A DNA stretch of 64,000 nucleotides from Megascapheus bottae (GCA_024803745.1 JANJXV010000004.1:57393858-57457857), one strand, 5' to 3'. Numbered from the stretch's first letter, positions 34,250 to 46,189 are shown. Notes: generated by a model from the sequence alone, not told the origin. Numbers and translations: made by a program.

Positions 34250-35248
34250 GAAGAATTTCAATACCAAACTTTAGACTCTATTACAGAGCTATAATGACCA
34301 AAACAGCTTGGTACTGACACAAGAACAGTCCTGAAGACCAATGGAATAGAACTGAGGGCTGAGATATTAAACCACAGACATGTGGCCACCTAATCTTTGA
34401 TAAGGGAGCAAAAAAAATAGAATGGAAGAAAGACAGCCTCTTCAACAAATGGTGCTGGCAGAACTGGTTAAGCACCTGGTTAAGAAAATTAAAGTTGGAT
34501 CCTTCTTTGTCACCCTGCACTAGGATTAACTCCAAATGGATCAAAGACCTCAAAGTAAATGCCGATACACTGAAAACTTTACAAGAAGAAAAAGGAGATA
34601 CACTAGGTCTCCTTGGCACAAGTCAAAACTTTCTTAATAAGGACCAAGAATCACAACAAATCAGAGAAAGTCTGAATAAGTGGGACTGCATTAAACTTCA
34701 GAGCTTCTGTATGGCAAAGGACATAGCTAGCAAATTAACTAGAAAGCCTACAGAGTGGGAGAAGATCTTCACCAACCATACAACGAACAAAGGCCTCATA
34801 TCTAAAATATATGAACAGCTCAAAAAATTGAATCACTCCAAAACTAACCTCCAAAGTAACAACCATCCCATTTAAAGATGGCCCAAAGACTTAAAAAGAG
34901 TCTTCTCTGAAGAAGAAATAAGAATGGCCTGTAGACACATGAAGAAATGCTCAACATCTCTGGTCATGAAAGAAACGCAAATCAAAGCAACTCTAAGATT
35001 CCATCTCACCCCAGTCAAAATGGCCAGGATCAAGAAAACTAATAACAACAAATGCTGGAGGGGATGTGGCCAGGAGGGATCACTACTACACTGCTGGTGG
35101 GAGTGCAAACTCATTCAACCACTATGGAAAGCAGTGTGGCAGTGCCTCAAAATACTAAACATAGAGCTCCCCTATGACCCAGCAATTCCACTACTAGTTA
35201 TTTACCCAATTATCCAGAAACAAGGACATACTAAAGCCACTAGCACTT
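34250..35248 (+). mobile_element. L1 ORF2 C-terminal half without a 3' end
   Basis: Starts near 'ccaaactttagactctatta' and encodes L1 ORF2p C-terminal sequence. From 34495 one frame runs to 35248 with a single stop (TAA, 34873-34875, where relatives have AAA). The Cys/His motif reads '[18 protein letters not shown]' at about 35053-35106. The coding sequence stops abruptly at a CTC microsatellite, so ORF2's end, 3' UTR and A-tail are missing. That is unusual for an L1 copy and implies later loss or rearrangement. Confidence 0.9.
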
Positions 35249-35257
35249 CCCTCATTT

Positions 35258-35412
<155 letters not shown>

Positions 35413-35489
35413 CTTACTACACATTGAATGTGCTGGGAAGGCATGCTACTGACAGAATCACACTTCAATTTCCTTTTTTCCTTGATTTT

Positions 35490-35750
35490 TTTTTGAGGTA
35501 GAGTCACCTCAAGCTATGCTTCTCCTACTCGTGCTTCCCTATGTCGCTGAGAATGACAGGTGCTCTGCACCCAGCCAATGTACTTCCCCAGTGGCTGGGA
35601 TGACTTGGCATGTACCTCCATACTTAGCCATTGATTGAGAGAGGCTTGTGAACTTTAATGCTCTGGCTGGGTATGAGCATTAACAGCTCTGAGTCTACTG
35701 ATCTCTGCCTCCCAAATAGGTTGGATTACAGGATTGAGCAATTAGGTTTA
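35490..35750 (-). mobile_element. Cluster of old B1-like monomers
   Basis: 'gtagagtcacctcaagctat' and 'atgacaggtgctctgcaccc' mark one complement B1/Alu-like unit. 'gtggctgggatgacttggca' and 'cctcccaaataggttggatt' mark further pieces. Highly diverged. Confidence 0.4.
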
Positions 35751-36422
35751 GCAAAATTGTGTTTCTTTACCATCTTAATTTTCATTGCTTTAGTTATCAA
35801 TGCAGTTAAATATTTTGTTACAGTAATTCATCCAATTGCATCTCATTTGTTAGTTTCCCACTACTGACTTCTCACTTTTTTCCCTCCTATTTCTCTATTT
35901 GTCTGACCTTACTGTTTGGATGGATGAATAAAAGCTTTATTCAACTTCACAGTTTTACTGATTTTATGTTTTTTTAAATCAAAATTTAAAAATGAATTAT
36001 GAGGTCAAAGCTAGTGATGAATTCAGAGGGGATTAAAAAACTATTCGGAAGTGAACAAATTCTCAAAGGCAGATCTCAGCAGCTTCTGTCTTCTGCTATC
36101 ACAATCTTGTCTTTCTAGAAACTCCATAAGAAGTGTATGTTAGGATTGAGAGATCTTTATTAGTTCCTACCATTTTTAAAAGCTTTCATTAGGGCCTGTG
36201 TCTTGACAGTTCTTGTGGTACTTAGATGGTACGATGTTTAGGTGCCATTTCTTTCTCTGTATTGCATTTATGTGTAGAACATCTTTGAGAATTTTTTGTA
36301 ATGTTGGTTTGGTTGTACAGTATTCTTGACTGCATGTTGGGGTACTGATAGTCTATCCTGTTTTGCTCCGGGGATAATTCCCATACTCACTCATGCATCC
36401 TCAGCCTGACTGCAAGCAGTTT

Positions 36423-36525
36423 TGAAGACAGGAATACTTTCTACATTTCATCTCTGTTCTTCACAGTTGTAGCACCATGCATAGCAGGTAATAAGCCTTG
36501 AACAATTCCTCCTTCATTGATTACA
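36423..36525 (+). repeat. Possible L2 tail
   Basis: 'tttgaagacaggaatacttt', 'tcatctctgttcttcaca' and 'agcaccatgcatagcaggta' follow the L2 terminal order. Confidence 0.4.
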
Positions 36526-36740
36526 GATGTGTTTCCTTTCTGGTGTTGCACGGCCAAATCATTCTGCTTTTTTCCTTTCTCACAGGTTTTATAGAGGCCA
36601 TGCCTATGTGTGAAAATCACTGAGCCATTTCAAATGAAGTGATTTCTGTTATGACAGATTATTCATCAGACATGCATTCAAAGTGAGTGATTTCAAGCTA
36701 TAGATAAATTCTGTTCAAAATAGTGGATTCAACTCTTTAC

Positions 36741-36862
36741 CTTGACCTAAATTGTGCTCAGTCATGAAGGAACAGTACAATGCCCAGGACACAAAGGTCA
36801 TGTACCCAGTGATGCCAGCTGCTGCCTGGGCAGTGATGTAGGGTTGAGACAGGCTCTTGCTT
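36741..36862 (-). other. Exon-like patch, uncertain
   Basis: On the minus strand a frame reads '...QPYITAQAAAGITGYMTF' then 'VSWALYCSFMTEHNLGQ', a plausible membrane-segment composition. It is followed at once by a good splice-donor-like AAG|GTAAAG (exon end at 36741). Upstream, a stop (TGA) lies just 5' of the frame and no acceptor fits it. I do not recognise the protein. Chance, or a decayed gene fragment, is at least as likely as an exon. Confidence 0.15.
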
Positions 36863-37919
36863 TTTCATAGAGTGATACCAAATTAATCAACACTATGAAA
36901 GGATAGATCTACAACTATTTCCAAGAAGGCTTTTACAAATACACAGTATAAATAATTTTAAATGTATGTCTTTAAAACTTATCATTATGCATAACCTACC
37001 ATAATTTTATAATGTTCAATAGTAATCTTTATAAATTGTATTTTTACAAGCCAATATTTTAGAAGTGAACATTTTTGTGCATGTAATTCTTTTTAAGACA
37101 TTCAGTTAATCTCTTTTATGATTTGTGTCCAAGCTTGTCAGAAATGGGGTGTGTGTGTATGTTTATGTGTTTCTGAAACATCACAAGCTACTTCATAAAT
37201 ATGTACAAAACTAATATCTTATGAAGCAACAAATGGTTAATAGAGAAACTAATAATGAAGTGCATGTTAACTTTTAAATATACTAATCATTGTGCAAAAG
37301 CCTGTATTCTTGTATGTTTTTAATGACCAACTAACATAGTTTAAATATAAATAAATGCATTTTAGTAATTTAAAGGAATAATTTTCTATTAACTGAAAGG
37401 GAAGACTGGAATTTGAAATTGAATTAATGAATAAGTATGCACATAATTATTATTAGAAACTTGAAGGTTAAAGTTTAATTCATTTTAGATCATCAAGACC
37501 ATAAGTTAGTTCGAGTGTTTCTCATAAATGTACAGTATACACATTACCTGCCATCAACTTGTGAAGTGTGGTGCAGTTGATAGTTTTAGTGAGCGAGAAC
37601 TCACCTTGGGCTAAAAGCCATTCTTCAAGATTAGTACTGGGATCTGCTTACTGGAGGACCAGTGAGGACCTTTGCCCCATAAAGCTTGTGTTTTACATAG
37701 ACAGGGAGCTGCACTCTTCCACATCACCTATTATCATTTGGAGTTCCTTAAAGAAAAAGGTAGTTCCTACTACCACCTAGTAAAAAATGTATTCAGCGAT
37801 CTTTTCTTGTTTTGCATATGATTGGTAGCATACCTTTTAACTGCTGTAAGTAATAAAAATATATATGTGCAAGTTGGCTATAAGAAACGCCAAAGTTTCA
37901 CCTAATAAAATTTTGGTAT

Positions 37920-38400
37920 GCCTCAGTTTTCAAAGTAAATTTGATTTATTTGAGCCACCAGCCGTCTGATGACAGCCCTGTGTTTTTTATATGAGTCATG
38001 TCCCAAGGGGTCTAGAATATGCCAGTGGTGTACCTTGGATTGAATCCAGTGTCCGCAAACAGGTTTTCATTAGACTGTGATACCAGCCACATTTGAGAGC
38101 AGAGAGGCTGCTGAAAACCAGCTTGCTTTGGGATCACTTCTTTCTTTTAGAAAGAACAACAAAGATCTTTTTGAGCAAAGATTTGCGCCTCCACATTGTA
38201 GGTGTATGGTAATGTTTTAGAGAGCAGTAATCTGTTATTGCAGGTGGTCGGGCTTCAAGCACTTCCGTATTTTGAGAATAGATCAGACGAAGTGCGACAA
38301 CTTTTATTGAAAAATTGCCGAATTTGAAAATTAGAAACACATTTTCTGTGGCTAAGATTAAGTTAGCATGTATTACAGTCACTTGGACTTTTCTGTAGCA
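37920..38400. promoter_or_regulatory. Candidate conserved non-coding element
   Basis: High-complexity sequence with several CpGs (for example near 37963, 38054, 38187, 38249, 38288, 38319) in a CpG-poor, repeat-free neighbourhood. No coding frame of note. Retained CpGs suggest constraint; this is inference from composition only. Confidence 0.2.
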
Positions 38401-39651
38401 CTAAAGGAAATATAATTACCTAGGTTATTCCACATGTCAGGAGATTGGAACCTTAATCACACTTAGAAACCTTTATCTTGCTGACGTAGACCCTTACACT
38501 TTAATCACTGTAGTAATTGAAAGACTTTTCTACTTAAAAAAAAGCAGTACAGAGTAGGCAAGTAACTAAGAAGTAAAGCAAACCCATATATTTTATTTTT
38601 ATGAAGTAAAAGTCATCTTTATTTCTGAGTTAAAAATGTATTCTTTAGACCCTCACAAAAGATTGTCTGAGAGTATGTAATTGAAAATTCATCCTGTAAA
38701 CTTTATTTTTAGCCATATCACCTGTACCTATGTGAAAGAGAGAGGGACGGGGAGAGAAAAAATTCAAAACTGTGGGTATATATTATTTACCTGGTAAAAA
38801 TTAAATCTAAGAGTTCTTCCTTCATGAAAATGAAAGAAGAAAAAACATAGCTCAATTTTTATCTCAGGCCAAGAGAACCTCAGAAATTGTGAGACATTAG
38901 AAATATTACTGAAGATTCAAAATATAAAGATGAGACTAATTGTCATCCAAGATTTTAGTGACATAATCATCAGTATTTTTATTTGAATTATGCAAAAGGA
39001 AGAGTGTTTTATAGCTTCTGCTTCCTCCTGAACTCCCATGAAACAAAGCAGGGTGCTGTAGTATTTTTTTTAGTAGATTTTGTACTTGCCTGTTTGAATT
39101 AAAGTCAGAAGCATAATAACTACTTCAATCAATCAAGAAAACAAGTGTAAGAATTGATCATAACTTTATCTTATAAATATATGATAAAAATAAAACAGCA
39201 TAAAATGTATATAAAAGTGGTCAGTGAAATGGTATAGGCTATTGAGCTGATTTTTTTCTTTTTAAATATTTGCTTGAGTAACTCCTATTTTTATTAAATA
39301 TAAGTCTTCCTTCCATATTGTAGATTGATGTCTGAGATTTTTACTGTAGTTTCACATATAGCTACATAAGGCATAATATTACATTATTTCAACACTTTTA
39401 CTATTTCAAATGTGTTCAGTGAAGCCTACATATCATTTTATTTATACATTTTATACATTTCAACATTTAATTGAAAATATACAAATAAAATTCAACTCAT
39501 AATGGGAAAATGATCTGATTGATTATGGAAATGTTAAAGAAGTATATAAATTTAGTAAGTTTATACAATTGCACAGCTACTTTGGGTAAATCTCATAGTA
39601 TATAAATTGTTAATCTCAAAAAAGAACTGGTAAAAACATACAAATGATCCT

Positions 39652-39858
39652 GGGTGCTGGTGGCTCATGCCTGTAACTGTACGTACTTAGGATGGTGAAA
39701 AATGAAGATAGCAATTCAAAGACAGCCCAGGCAAGAAAGTCTATGATTCATCTCCAATTAGATGCAAAACAACAAAAAACAAACAAACAAACAACAAGCT
39801 GGAATGGAGCTCAAGTGGTAGAGTGCTAGCTTTGAGCACAAAAACTCAGAGACATCGC
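39652..39858 (+). mobile_element. B1-Geo SINE, first of a head-to-tail pair
   Basis: 'ctggtggctcatgcctgtaa', linker with AAAC repeats, 'ggagctcaagtggtagagtg'. Stops inside Geo at 'agagacatcgcc', where the next B1 half begins. Confidence 0.85.
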
Positions 39859-40058
39859 CTGCCTGTAATCCTTCCTACTCAGGAGATCTTAAGATCTGAG
39901 GATCATGGTTCAGAGCCAACCTAGGCAGAAAAGTCCACTTGAAACTCTTATTTCTAATCAGCCACTCAAAAACCGGAAGTAGAGCTGTGGCCCAAAGTGG
40001 TAGAGTGCTAGCACTGAGCAAAAAAGAGCTCAGGGACAGCGTCTTGACTGAGTTCAAG

Positions 40059-40060
<2 letters not shown>
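39859..40060 (+). mobile_element. B1-Geo SINE, second of the pair
   Basis: Starts at 'tgcctgtaatccttcctact' (B1 start missing a few bases), B box 'atggttcagagcc', Geo with intact 'gagttcaagcc'. The A-tail position is occupied by a CT/CA microsatellite. Confidence 0.87.

Positions 40061-40132
<72 letters not shown>
40061..40132. repeat. (CT)n(CA)n at a SINE tail
   Basis: About 27 CT units then 9 CA units. Open frames on both strands are repeat translations. Confidence 0.97.
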
Positions 40133-40529
40133 GTTGGCTATTTTTACATTGTTCCTTGTCCACTTCAGACAATCATGCAAACAAAAACATTGTATCTAAA
40201 TTTGCTTACTTTCAGTTTTGATTAGAAATCATATCTAAAATACATTTTTTTCTATAAGAGCTTTCTTTCAAGTTTATTTTTGTTAGATAACAGTCTCCAA
40301 GTAGTTTGTGGTTCTCGTCTTTGTTTTATGATGAATTTTACTTACATCAGCTTGAAGCTTTTTTTAATATCTTCAGAGAGATAACAAAAATGGAACGCCA
40401 ATATGTAAGTCATTCCAACCTCTAGAGATAAATATCAGTTTCCTCTGCATATTGTACTCCACTTCCACTCCGTGTCTATCTCACTAGCTCCTGTTTATGA
40501 CCTATGTCTTTGTATGTGAAATCCCTGCA

Positions 40530-40800
40530 TCAGGACAATCCTATTGGCTGCTCTCCATTAAACCCCTCCCAGCTCAAAGTTCAGCTTTAGTACCTCCCAT
40601 TTTCTTGGTTGCCCCAGGACAAACAACACACTTTCTCTGGGTGTCTGCCCTGAACTAATATAATAAAAAGACTTAAAAAGTGTACGTTTCCTTGCCTTAC
40701 ATTATTTTGTGTTGTTTTGTGTTTATTTCTGAATCCTCAGAACTTATTGGGGATTTTGGCAAATGAGTGCATTTTTGTTAAATGAATAAACAAGCTAATA
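40530..40800 (+). repeat. L2 LINE 3' end fossil
   Basis: 'tcccagctcaaagttcagct', 'tggttgccccaggaca', 'ctttctctgggtgtctgcc', ending 'tttgttaaatgaataaac', the expected L2 order and end. Confidence 0.55.
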
Positions 40801-40971
40801 AAATCTTGGTGCCCACCATGAAAATCAAAAACAATAATGGAATAGCCACAGGTTATACAGATGTATTATTTAGGTTATACAGATGTATTCATGAAGCATA
40901 GTGGATATATAACATATAAAAGGAAGTTTTGTTTCTTGTGCCTTGATTTTGCTTCATTTTCCTATAACAAT

Positions 40972-40991
40972 TGTGTGTCTGTGTGTGTGCT

Positions 40992-41020
<29 letters not shown>
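40972..41020. repeat. (TG)n microsatellite
   Basis: About 24 TG units with one C interruption. Confidence 0.96.
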
Positions 41021-41023
<3 letters not shown>

Positions 41024-41024
41024 A

Positions 41025-41900
41025 ATATGTGAATGTGGTATACATGTGTTGTATGTGGTCTATAGGGCAAGACAGACTTCACTGTCATTTGAGATAAATT
41101 TGGCCTTATTTTTCTACCTCTGTTCTGTGCCCTTAGAATTTTCTGTAGTCTTACCAGAGTCATCTGGCTGCCACCTCACACAGTCCCTGCCCCATACATT
41201 CCATTGCTAAGGTGAAATGATAATGACTGGAAGATATAATACAGAAATTAGGAGATCCGGGTCTCCACTTTTCAGGGACTCATCTAGCCAACCCAAAGTG
41301 AGATCTGAAATTTTAATTGCCTCACCAATAAGTCTCCCTTGGTTTCCTTGATCTTTTGGAGTAGTTTTGTGGGTTTGAGGTATTGGACCTTAAAAGTAGC
41401 AATGTTGGAGGTAAAACTAAGCTGGATAAACATGAAGGACCCTCAGGGTTCCTGGGCATGTGCAGACCCTCTGGTGGAAAATGAACTGGCATGTCTAAGA
41501 TTCCTGCTGATGTGGGGTAGGGACTAAGTAATGACCTAGCTTGTGAAATCAGCCCTCTGGGGCTGGCATGGGGTCATAAACCAGGCCAATTAAATTCTTA
41601 GAGGAAAATATAATTGTGCAAACTTCAAATGTTGAGTTAAACTATTCAGCAGTAAGCTGTTCTTTTAACTGCCAGCAAAGCCTGAGCCTACCACCTCTTT
41701 CTGTTATGCTAGTCACTAACAGCAGCTCCAGGCTTGGATTTCTGGGTTCTTGGAGAAAAAAAATCTTTTCCTCAAAGGTTTTATATTCTAGTGGGAAAAA
41801 AAGAAGTGTTGGTGACATTACAAATGCCTTTTGGGATTTAGAGTTGATGCTGGAATGGGTTATGATTTGGGCACTGCTGAAATGTATTTGGTGAGGCAGA
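41025..41900. other. Unassigned DNA, possibly MaLR internal at the right end
   Basis: Moderately GC-rich. The last 80 bp ('gttgatgctggaatgggtta', 'tttgggcactgctgaaatg') resemble the internal 3' end that precedes MLT1 LTRs. The rest is unassigned. Confidence 0.35.
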
Positions 41901-41904
41901 CAGT

Positions 41905-42296
41905 AGAATGTTAAGGGACATATGTTGAAGACTCAGATCTCATATGTAGAAGACTTAATTAAACCTCAGTACCTCAGAATGTGACTGTATTGAAGGACCG
42001 GTCTTAATTGAAGCCTTATTTTAATTAAGGTAAACCAAGATCGTATGATAAGCACTAATCCAATATGACCAGCACTCTCATAAGAAGAAATGAAGACGCA
42101 TGCTTGTCCAGTTATCGGAGGAAGATCATGTGAGGAGTAAAATAAATAAGCCGTCTTCAAACCAAAAAGCATTGGAATAAGCCAGACCTACCAATGCCTT
42201 GTACTTGTGTTTTCAGCTTTGTGAGAAACAACTGTCAATTAACTGAATAAATCTGTAACATTATGCTACAGGAGTCCTAGAAAGCTACCATAATTA
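41905..42296 (+). mobile_element. MLT1-like MaLR LTR fossil
   Basis: Non-coding LTR in sense: 'catatgttgaagactcagat', 'cagtacctcagaatgtgact', 'cactaatccaatatgacc', 'ctcataagaagaaatgaaga', 'aactgaataaatctg'. Classic MLT1 order, well below 100% identity. Confidence 0.8.
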
Positions 42297-42299
42297 TTT

Positions 42300-42800
42300 A
42301 TTTCAGAAAATATTATTTATTCTGTCTTTATTTGTTAATTCAGTGAATCTTGTGAGAAATAGACAGAATAGAGAATGAGAAAGTTTAGGATTTGTAAACC
42401 GAGTCTTATTCAATTTGGGAGAATCTCCCTTAAGGAAAAAAAAGCAATGAGAAACTCAATTTTATGGAACAAGAATAGAAATCACATAAATCTAAAGTTA
42501 TAAAGAGTTGGCAAATGAAAGAACACCTTACCACATGAATGTCTTGCTCAGGCCTCTCCTATAGTCTGTGAAGACAAGAGCTCTGAAGCCTGAGCTGAGT
42601 TAGCTGCATGTAAAATTGCCTACAGAAATAACAGAGGAAGCAAATCCCTCTGGAGAGTCAGATCTTCTGACCTCCCATTCTCTTTTGAACCCCACTAAAA
42701 GGGATTCGTAGATAGGGTTTATTTTGCTTGAGCCTCCATCCTGAATTTGTCTTGTCAGTCTAGTTTATCTCTTCCTGCAAATGCGGTAACTTCTTTGTGG
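42300..42800. other. Unassigned non-coding DNA
   Basis: Nothing recognised. Confidence 0.5.
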
Positions 42801-42805
42801 TTGAA

Positions 42806-42882
42806 ATTAATTTTTATTGTGATTAATAGAAGGGTTACATTATATTCACCAGATAAAAGGTGCATAACTTCACATACATAAC
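42806..42882 (-). mobile_element. Very short L1 3' end (type A)
   Basis: 'ttattgtgattaatagaagg' and 'acattatattcaccagataa' match the complement of the type A end, as at 11690 and 27097. About 77 bp; no flanking duplication seen. Confidence 0.75.
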
Positions 42883-42884
42883 TT

Positions 42885-43750
42885 TTGACAGAGCCTTTCA
42901 CTTTCCAATTCATGTAGTAATGCGTCACAGTCAGTTATTGCTTTTAGCAGCATTTTATGTGTACCCCATAATTGAGCTTTCTTGGCTCAGAGACAGCAGG
43001 TGGAAGACCTAAATAGTAGGGCTTCGTACCCCTGATGCAAAGGAAAATTCCTCTGCACTTATATAGAAAATCTGAGAATTCGGATGAAATTGTTAGGTGT
43101 CAGAATTCAGTGGTTCCTCAGACTGAGTGTGAGAACTGAGGTCATTTGCATGATATTTTTCCATTCTCAGGGGCAATGCTTCACCCTTGCTCAAGACAAA
43201 ACTCATGAAACCATGCTAGAGAAATATGATTTTTTCACACTTCACAAAGCCATCAATAAAAAAGTCTGCCAGTTTTGCTTTTAATATGCAAAACCTTTTC
43301 TAAGGTTCCAGCACAACTCAGAATCTGGTGGTCACCAGTGGTTTTCCTTCCAAAAGAAACAGTAGAAATGCTGTTTGAGAGGAAGATGGTGCTAATTTCA
43401 GATGAAGTTGGCTGGCAAGGTAGAATTCATAGTCCAAAGACAAACAGCAAGGGATTCTACAGGCAGGACCTGTATTGGGCAAGGAGGCTTACGAGCACAC
43501 AGGCATGTTTCTTTTGTGTCCATGTTTGCATGATAATTACATCTCTTGATATAGACCATATTTCCATCTCAATGTCGTATAGATGGAACAACTGAGCCAT
43601 TCTCCATGATCCTCAATCCAAATAGTGTATCCTATGACTATTGCTTCATATTCTGTACACTTTCCTTCCCACTGCAATGGTATTTAATTAATGAAACCCC
43701 ATTCTATTTGATGACATATTCCCTCCTTCCTTTCTGCTTTACCTTATCAG
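42885..43750. other. Unassigned non-coding DNA
   Basis: No repeat family recognised; two short plus open frames (43084-43284, 43275-43595) show no domain. Confidence 0.45.
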
Positions 43751-43755
43751 TTAGT

Positions 43756-44110
43756 TCCAAGTGTGGTCTCTAAGCATCTGCATTAGCACCACCTGAGAAT
43801 GCAGATTTTCACACTGCGTGAATCAGTGAGTATACTAGATGAGGCTCATATTTCTTTTTTTTTTCTTTTTCCAGTTCTGGGGCTTGAACTCAGTGCTTGG
43901 GCATTATCTCTGAGCTTCTTTTGCTCAAGGCTAGCTCTCTACCACTTGAGCCCCAGTGCCAATTTTGGCTTTTCTGCTTATGTCGTACTGGGGAATTGAA
44001 TCCAGTGCTTCATGAAGGTTAAGGAAAGCATTCTACCCCTAAGCCACATCCCCAGCCCAGGGCTCATATTAAGCATGCTTTGCTAAACAAACTTGAGGTT
44101 AGGTAGAAAT
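43756..44110 (+). mobile_element. Old hAT-type MITE (MER20-like) split by a SINE
   Basis: 'aagtgtggtctctaagcatc', 'agcaccacctgagaatgcag' and 'attttcacactgcgtgaatc' follow a hAT-Charlie non-autonomous element whose exact name I am unsure of. 'ctttgctaaacaaacttgag' after the SINE may be its continuation. Confidence 0.45.
43853..44060 (-). mobile_element. IDL-Geo SINE variant
   Basis: 'ccagttctggggcttgaact' (Geo end), 'gagcttcttttgctcaaggc' (B1-Geo-style hairpin region on an IDL element), 'ggggaattgaatccagtgct', 'ctaagccacatccccagccc'. TSD ggctcatatt at 43843-43852 and 44061-44070. Confidence 0.87.
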
Positions 44111-44114
44111 AGTC

Positions 44115-44495
44115 TTGAACTACTAATGGTGACCCACTGGAAGGCAAGGAGCCTGTACTTCCATACCAGACTTCCTCAGGCCCTCCTTTGTCTTTACTAT
44201 GTTGTCAAAACTGCCAAATTCAGGGCTTTCTATCCACTTGCTCTTTGGACACACATCTTCAATGGCACAAGACTGGTAAATGATGGAGCCAGTGATTCCA
44301 AATCAGCTTGCTCAGGCTCTTCTCCATCTTGCTCATTTCTTAGACTTCATTGTTTAGGACTGAGCTTAGTGGAAGATACAGGTGAAGAATAGAATTCTAA
44401 CTTCATGAAGTTTAACTCTAAGAACTCTGGCCTATGATCCTTCTCATTCATGGGAGGACATGTATAGGCAACCTAGAATGGTATTTAAGAAAAAA
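44115..44495. other. Unassigned non-coding DNA
   Basis: A 99-codon plus open frame (44093-44392) has no recognised domain. Confidence 0.45.
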
Positions 44496-44499
44496 AAAC

Positions 44500-44735
44500 T
44501 GAGGTCTTAAAGCTAACAGCTTCGTTTGTGGCTCCACTTCCACAGTTGTGACTATGAGAAAGTTACTTAACTTCTCTGAACTTCAGTTTTGACATAAGCA
44601 AAATGTAAGTAATAACATCTATTCCATGGGGTTTTGTGAGGTTACATTGGGATTATATATACAAAAGGCTACTGAATACAGTTCCTGGTGAAAAGAATGA
44701 ATATTATTACCACTCTTATGATTATTATTACCTGA
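44500..44735 (+). repeat. MIR SINE fossil
   Basis: Well-preserved core: 'gtgactatgagaaagttact' and 'taacttctctgaacttcagt'; then 'acatctattccatggggttt' and 'cagttcctggtgaaaagaat'. Confidence 0.85.
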
Positions 44736-44831
44736 ACAACAGAATTGTTGAGAAAGGAATAGATAAAGATGTGACAACGTGCCAAGAGAATTCCAGGCAT
44801 ATTGCATACTCTCAAAATGTGGCATTATAAC

Positions 44832-44955
44832 CACACACTGGTAGTTCATACCTGTAATCTTAGCGACTCAAGCGGTTGAGACCTGAAGGATCATGGTTTG
44901 AAACCAGCCCAGGATGGAAAAGTCTGCAAGATTCCATCTGCAAGTAACTAGTAAA
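44832..44955 (+). mobile_element. Truncated B1-Geo SINE (B1 half)
   Basis: 'actggtagttcatacctgta', 'gatcatggtttgaaaccagc', 'gatggaaaagtctgcaagat'; Geo monomer missing. Confidence 0.75.
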
Positions 44956-45321
44956 ATATCTTTCTGGAATGCCAGTCTTAAGATGATACACACAAAAATT
45001 GCAGCTTGTTTTTATTTTTGTACATAATTGCATTCATTAGCAGTGGCTGGGATGTTGCTGTTTGTGACAGTCAATTAGACAGTGCTTGGGAGAGCTCAGA
45101 AGAACAGAAGGAAACACAGGGAGTCATGGATAGCCAGCCTTCCAATATCTGACAATTCTAGAAGTAGTTCCATATCAAGGGTTTGAACATTTGACTGTTG
45201 CCTTTTAAACCTCCTTTGAAAAATGAATTTAGGGAAATGAATAGGAAGGCCTGAGAAATGTTCATATCAGACATTTCACACAGACTGGAAGGTTCTTGAA
45301 AATATTGCTAAGAAAAAAAAA

Positions 45322-45545
45322 ACTAAGCTGGTGGCTCATGCCTATAATCCTTGCTACCCAGAAGGCTGAAATCTGAGGACTGCATTTCAATGCTAGCTTA
45401 GGCAGAAAAATCTCCATGAAACTCTTATTTCCAATTAAACATTCAAAAACCAGAAGTGGAGCTAAAGCTCAGTAGCTCAAAGTGATAGAGCATGAACTTT
45501 GAGCAAAAAAGCTGAGGGACAGCATCCAGGCCCTGTGTTTATGAC
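45322..45545 (+). mobile_element. B1-Geo SINE
   Basis: 'gctggtggctcatgcctata', 'cttatttccaattaaacatt', 'tttgagcaaaaaagctgagg', 'gactgacaaaaga'. A small tandem duplication in Geo ('gctaaagctcagtagctcaa'). Confidence 0.87.
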
Positions 45546-45549
45546 TGAC

Positions 45550-45960
45550 AAAAGAAAGGATACAGTCAGTAAAGCAGTGAGATCCAAACTGAATTTGTCA
45601 CTTCTCCTGTATGTTAATTGATTTTAATCACATTTGGTGAATGTTCTCAGTTGGCTACAGTTTCTTATCCAGGAAGTCTACCCACAGACTACTCAAGGCA
45701 ATTATAATTCTTATGCTAGCTACAACTTGAGACTCTAGGTTCATTTGAGGTTCTGTTGTTTTCATTGTTTTGATGCTGTTTTAGGAAAACACATACCCAA
45801 TACTCATAAATAGAGTATAAGAAATAACTCTGGATTACAAATCTTTACCGTGAAAGAAGCTACTAATTACAGAGACAATGTGCTTTCCATGTGTTTGGGG
45901 AAAATGCATTAATGAGACTAGGATGTGAGTTTTGAGTTTTTGTTTTAAGGAAAAGATAGA
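45550..45960. other. Unassigned non-coding DNA
   Basis: Nothing recognised. Confidence 0.5.
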
Positions 45961-45964
45961 ATAT

Positions 45965-46187
45965 TTGTTATCTGATATATTGGATTTATTTGTATTTGGT
46001 TATTTGAAATTTGATAGGGAAGGGGGGAAAACCAAGACAGGGGTGGGGGGAAGGGTAATGGGGACCAAGACATGTGAAAGGGTATCAATGTATGTGAATT
46101 AATGCACCCTCTATCTGGCAAATATCATGTAACCGTTTTATTAATTACAATAAAAAATATAAAAACAAATAAATAAAATAAAATACC
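45965..46187 (+). mobile_element. 5'-truncated L1 3' end (type A)
   Basis: 'tgttatctgatatattggat', G-rich block, 'accctctatctggcaaatat', 'ttacaataaaaaatataaaa'. Same end as 18230-18500. Confidence 0.82.
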
Positions 46188-46189
46188 TA

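Larger units (their letters stand above)
35751..39645. other. Repeat-poor unassigned DNA
   Basis: Almost 4 kb without SINE, L1 or LTR, apart from a possible L2 tail near 36423. Holds the exon-like patch at 36741-36862 and the CpG-containing complex stretch at 37920-38400. Confidence 0.5.
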
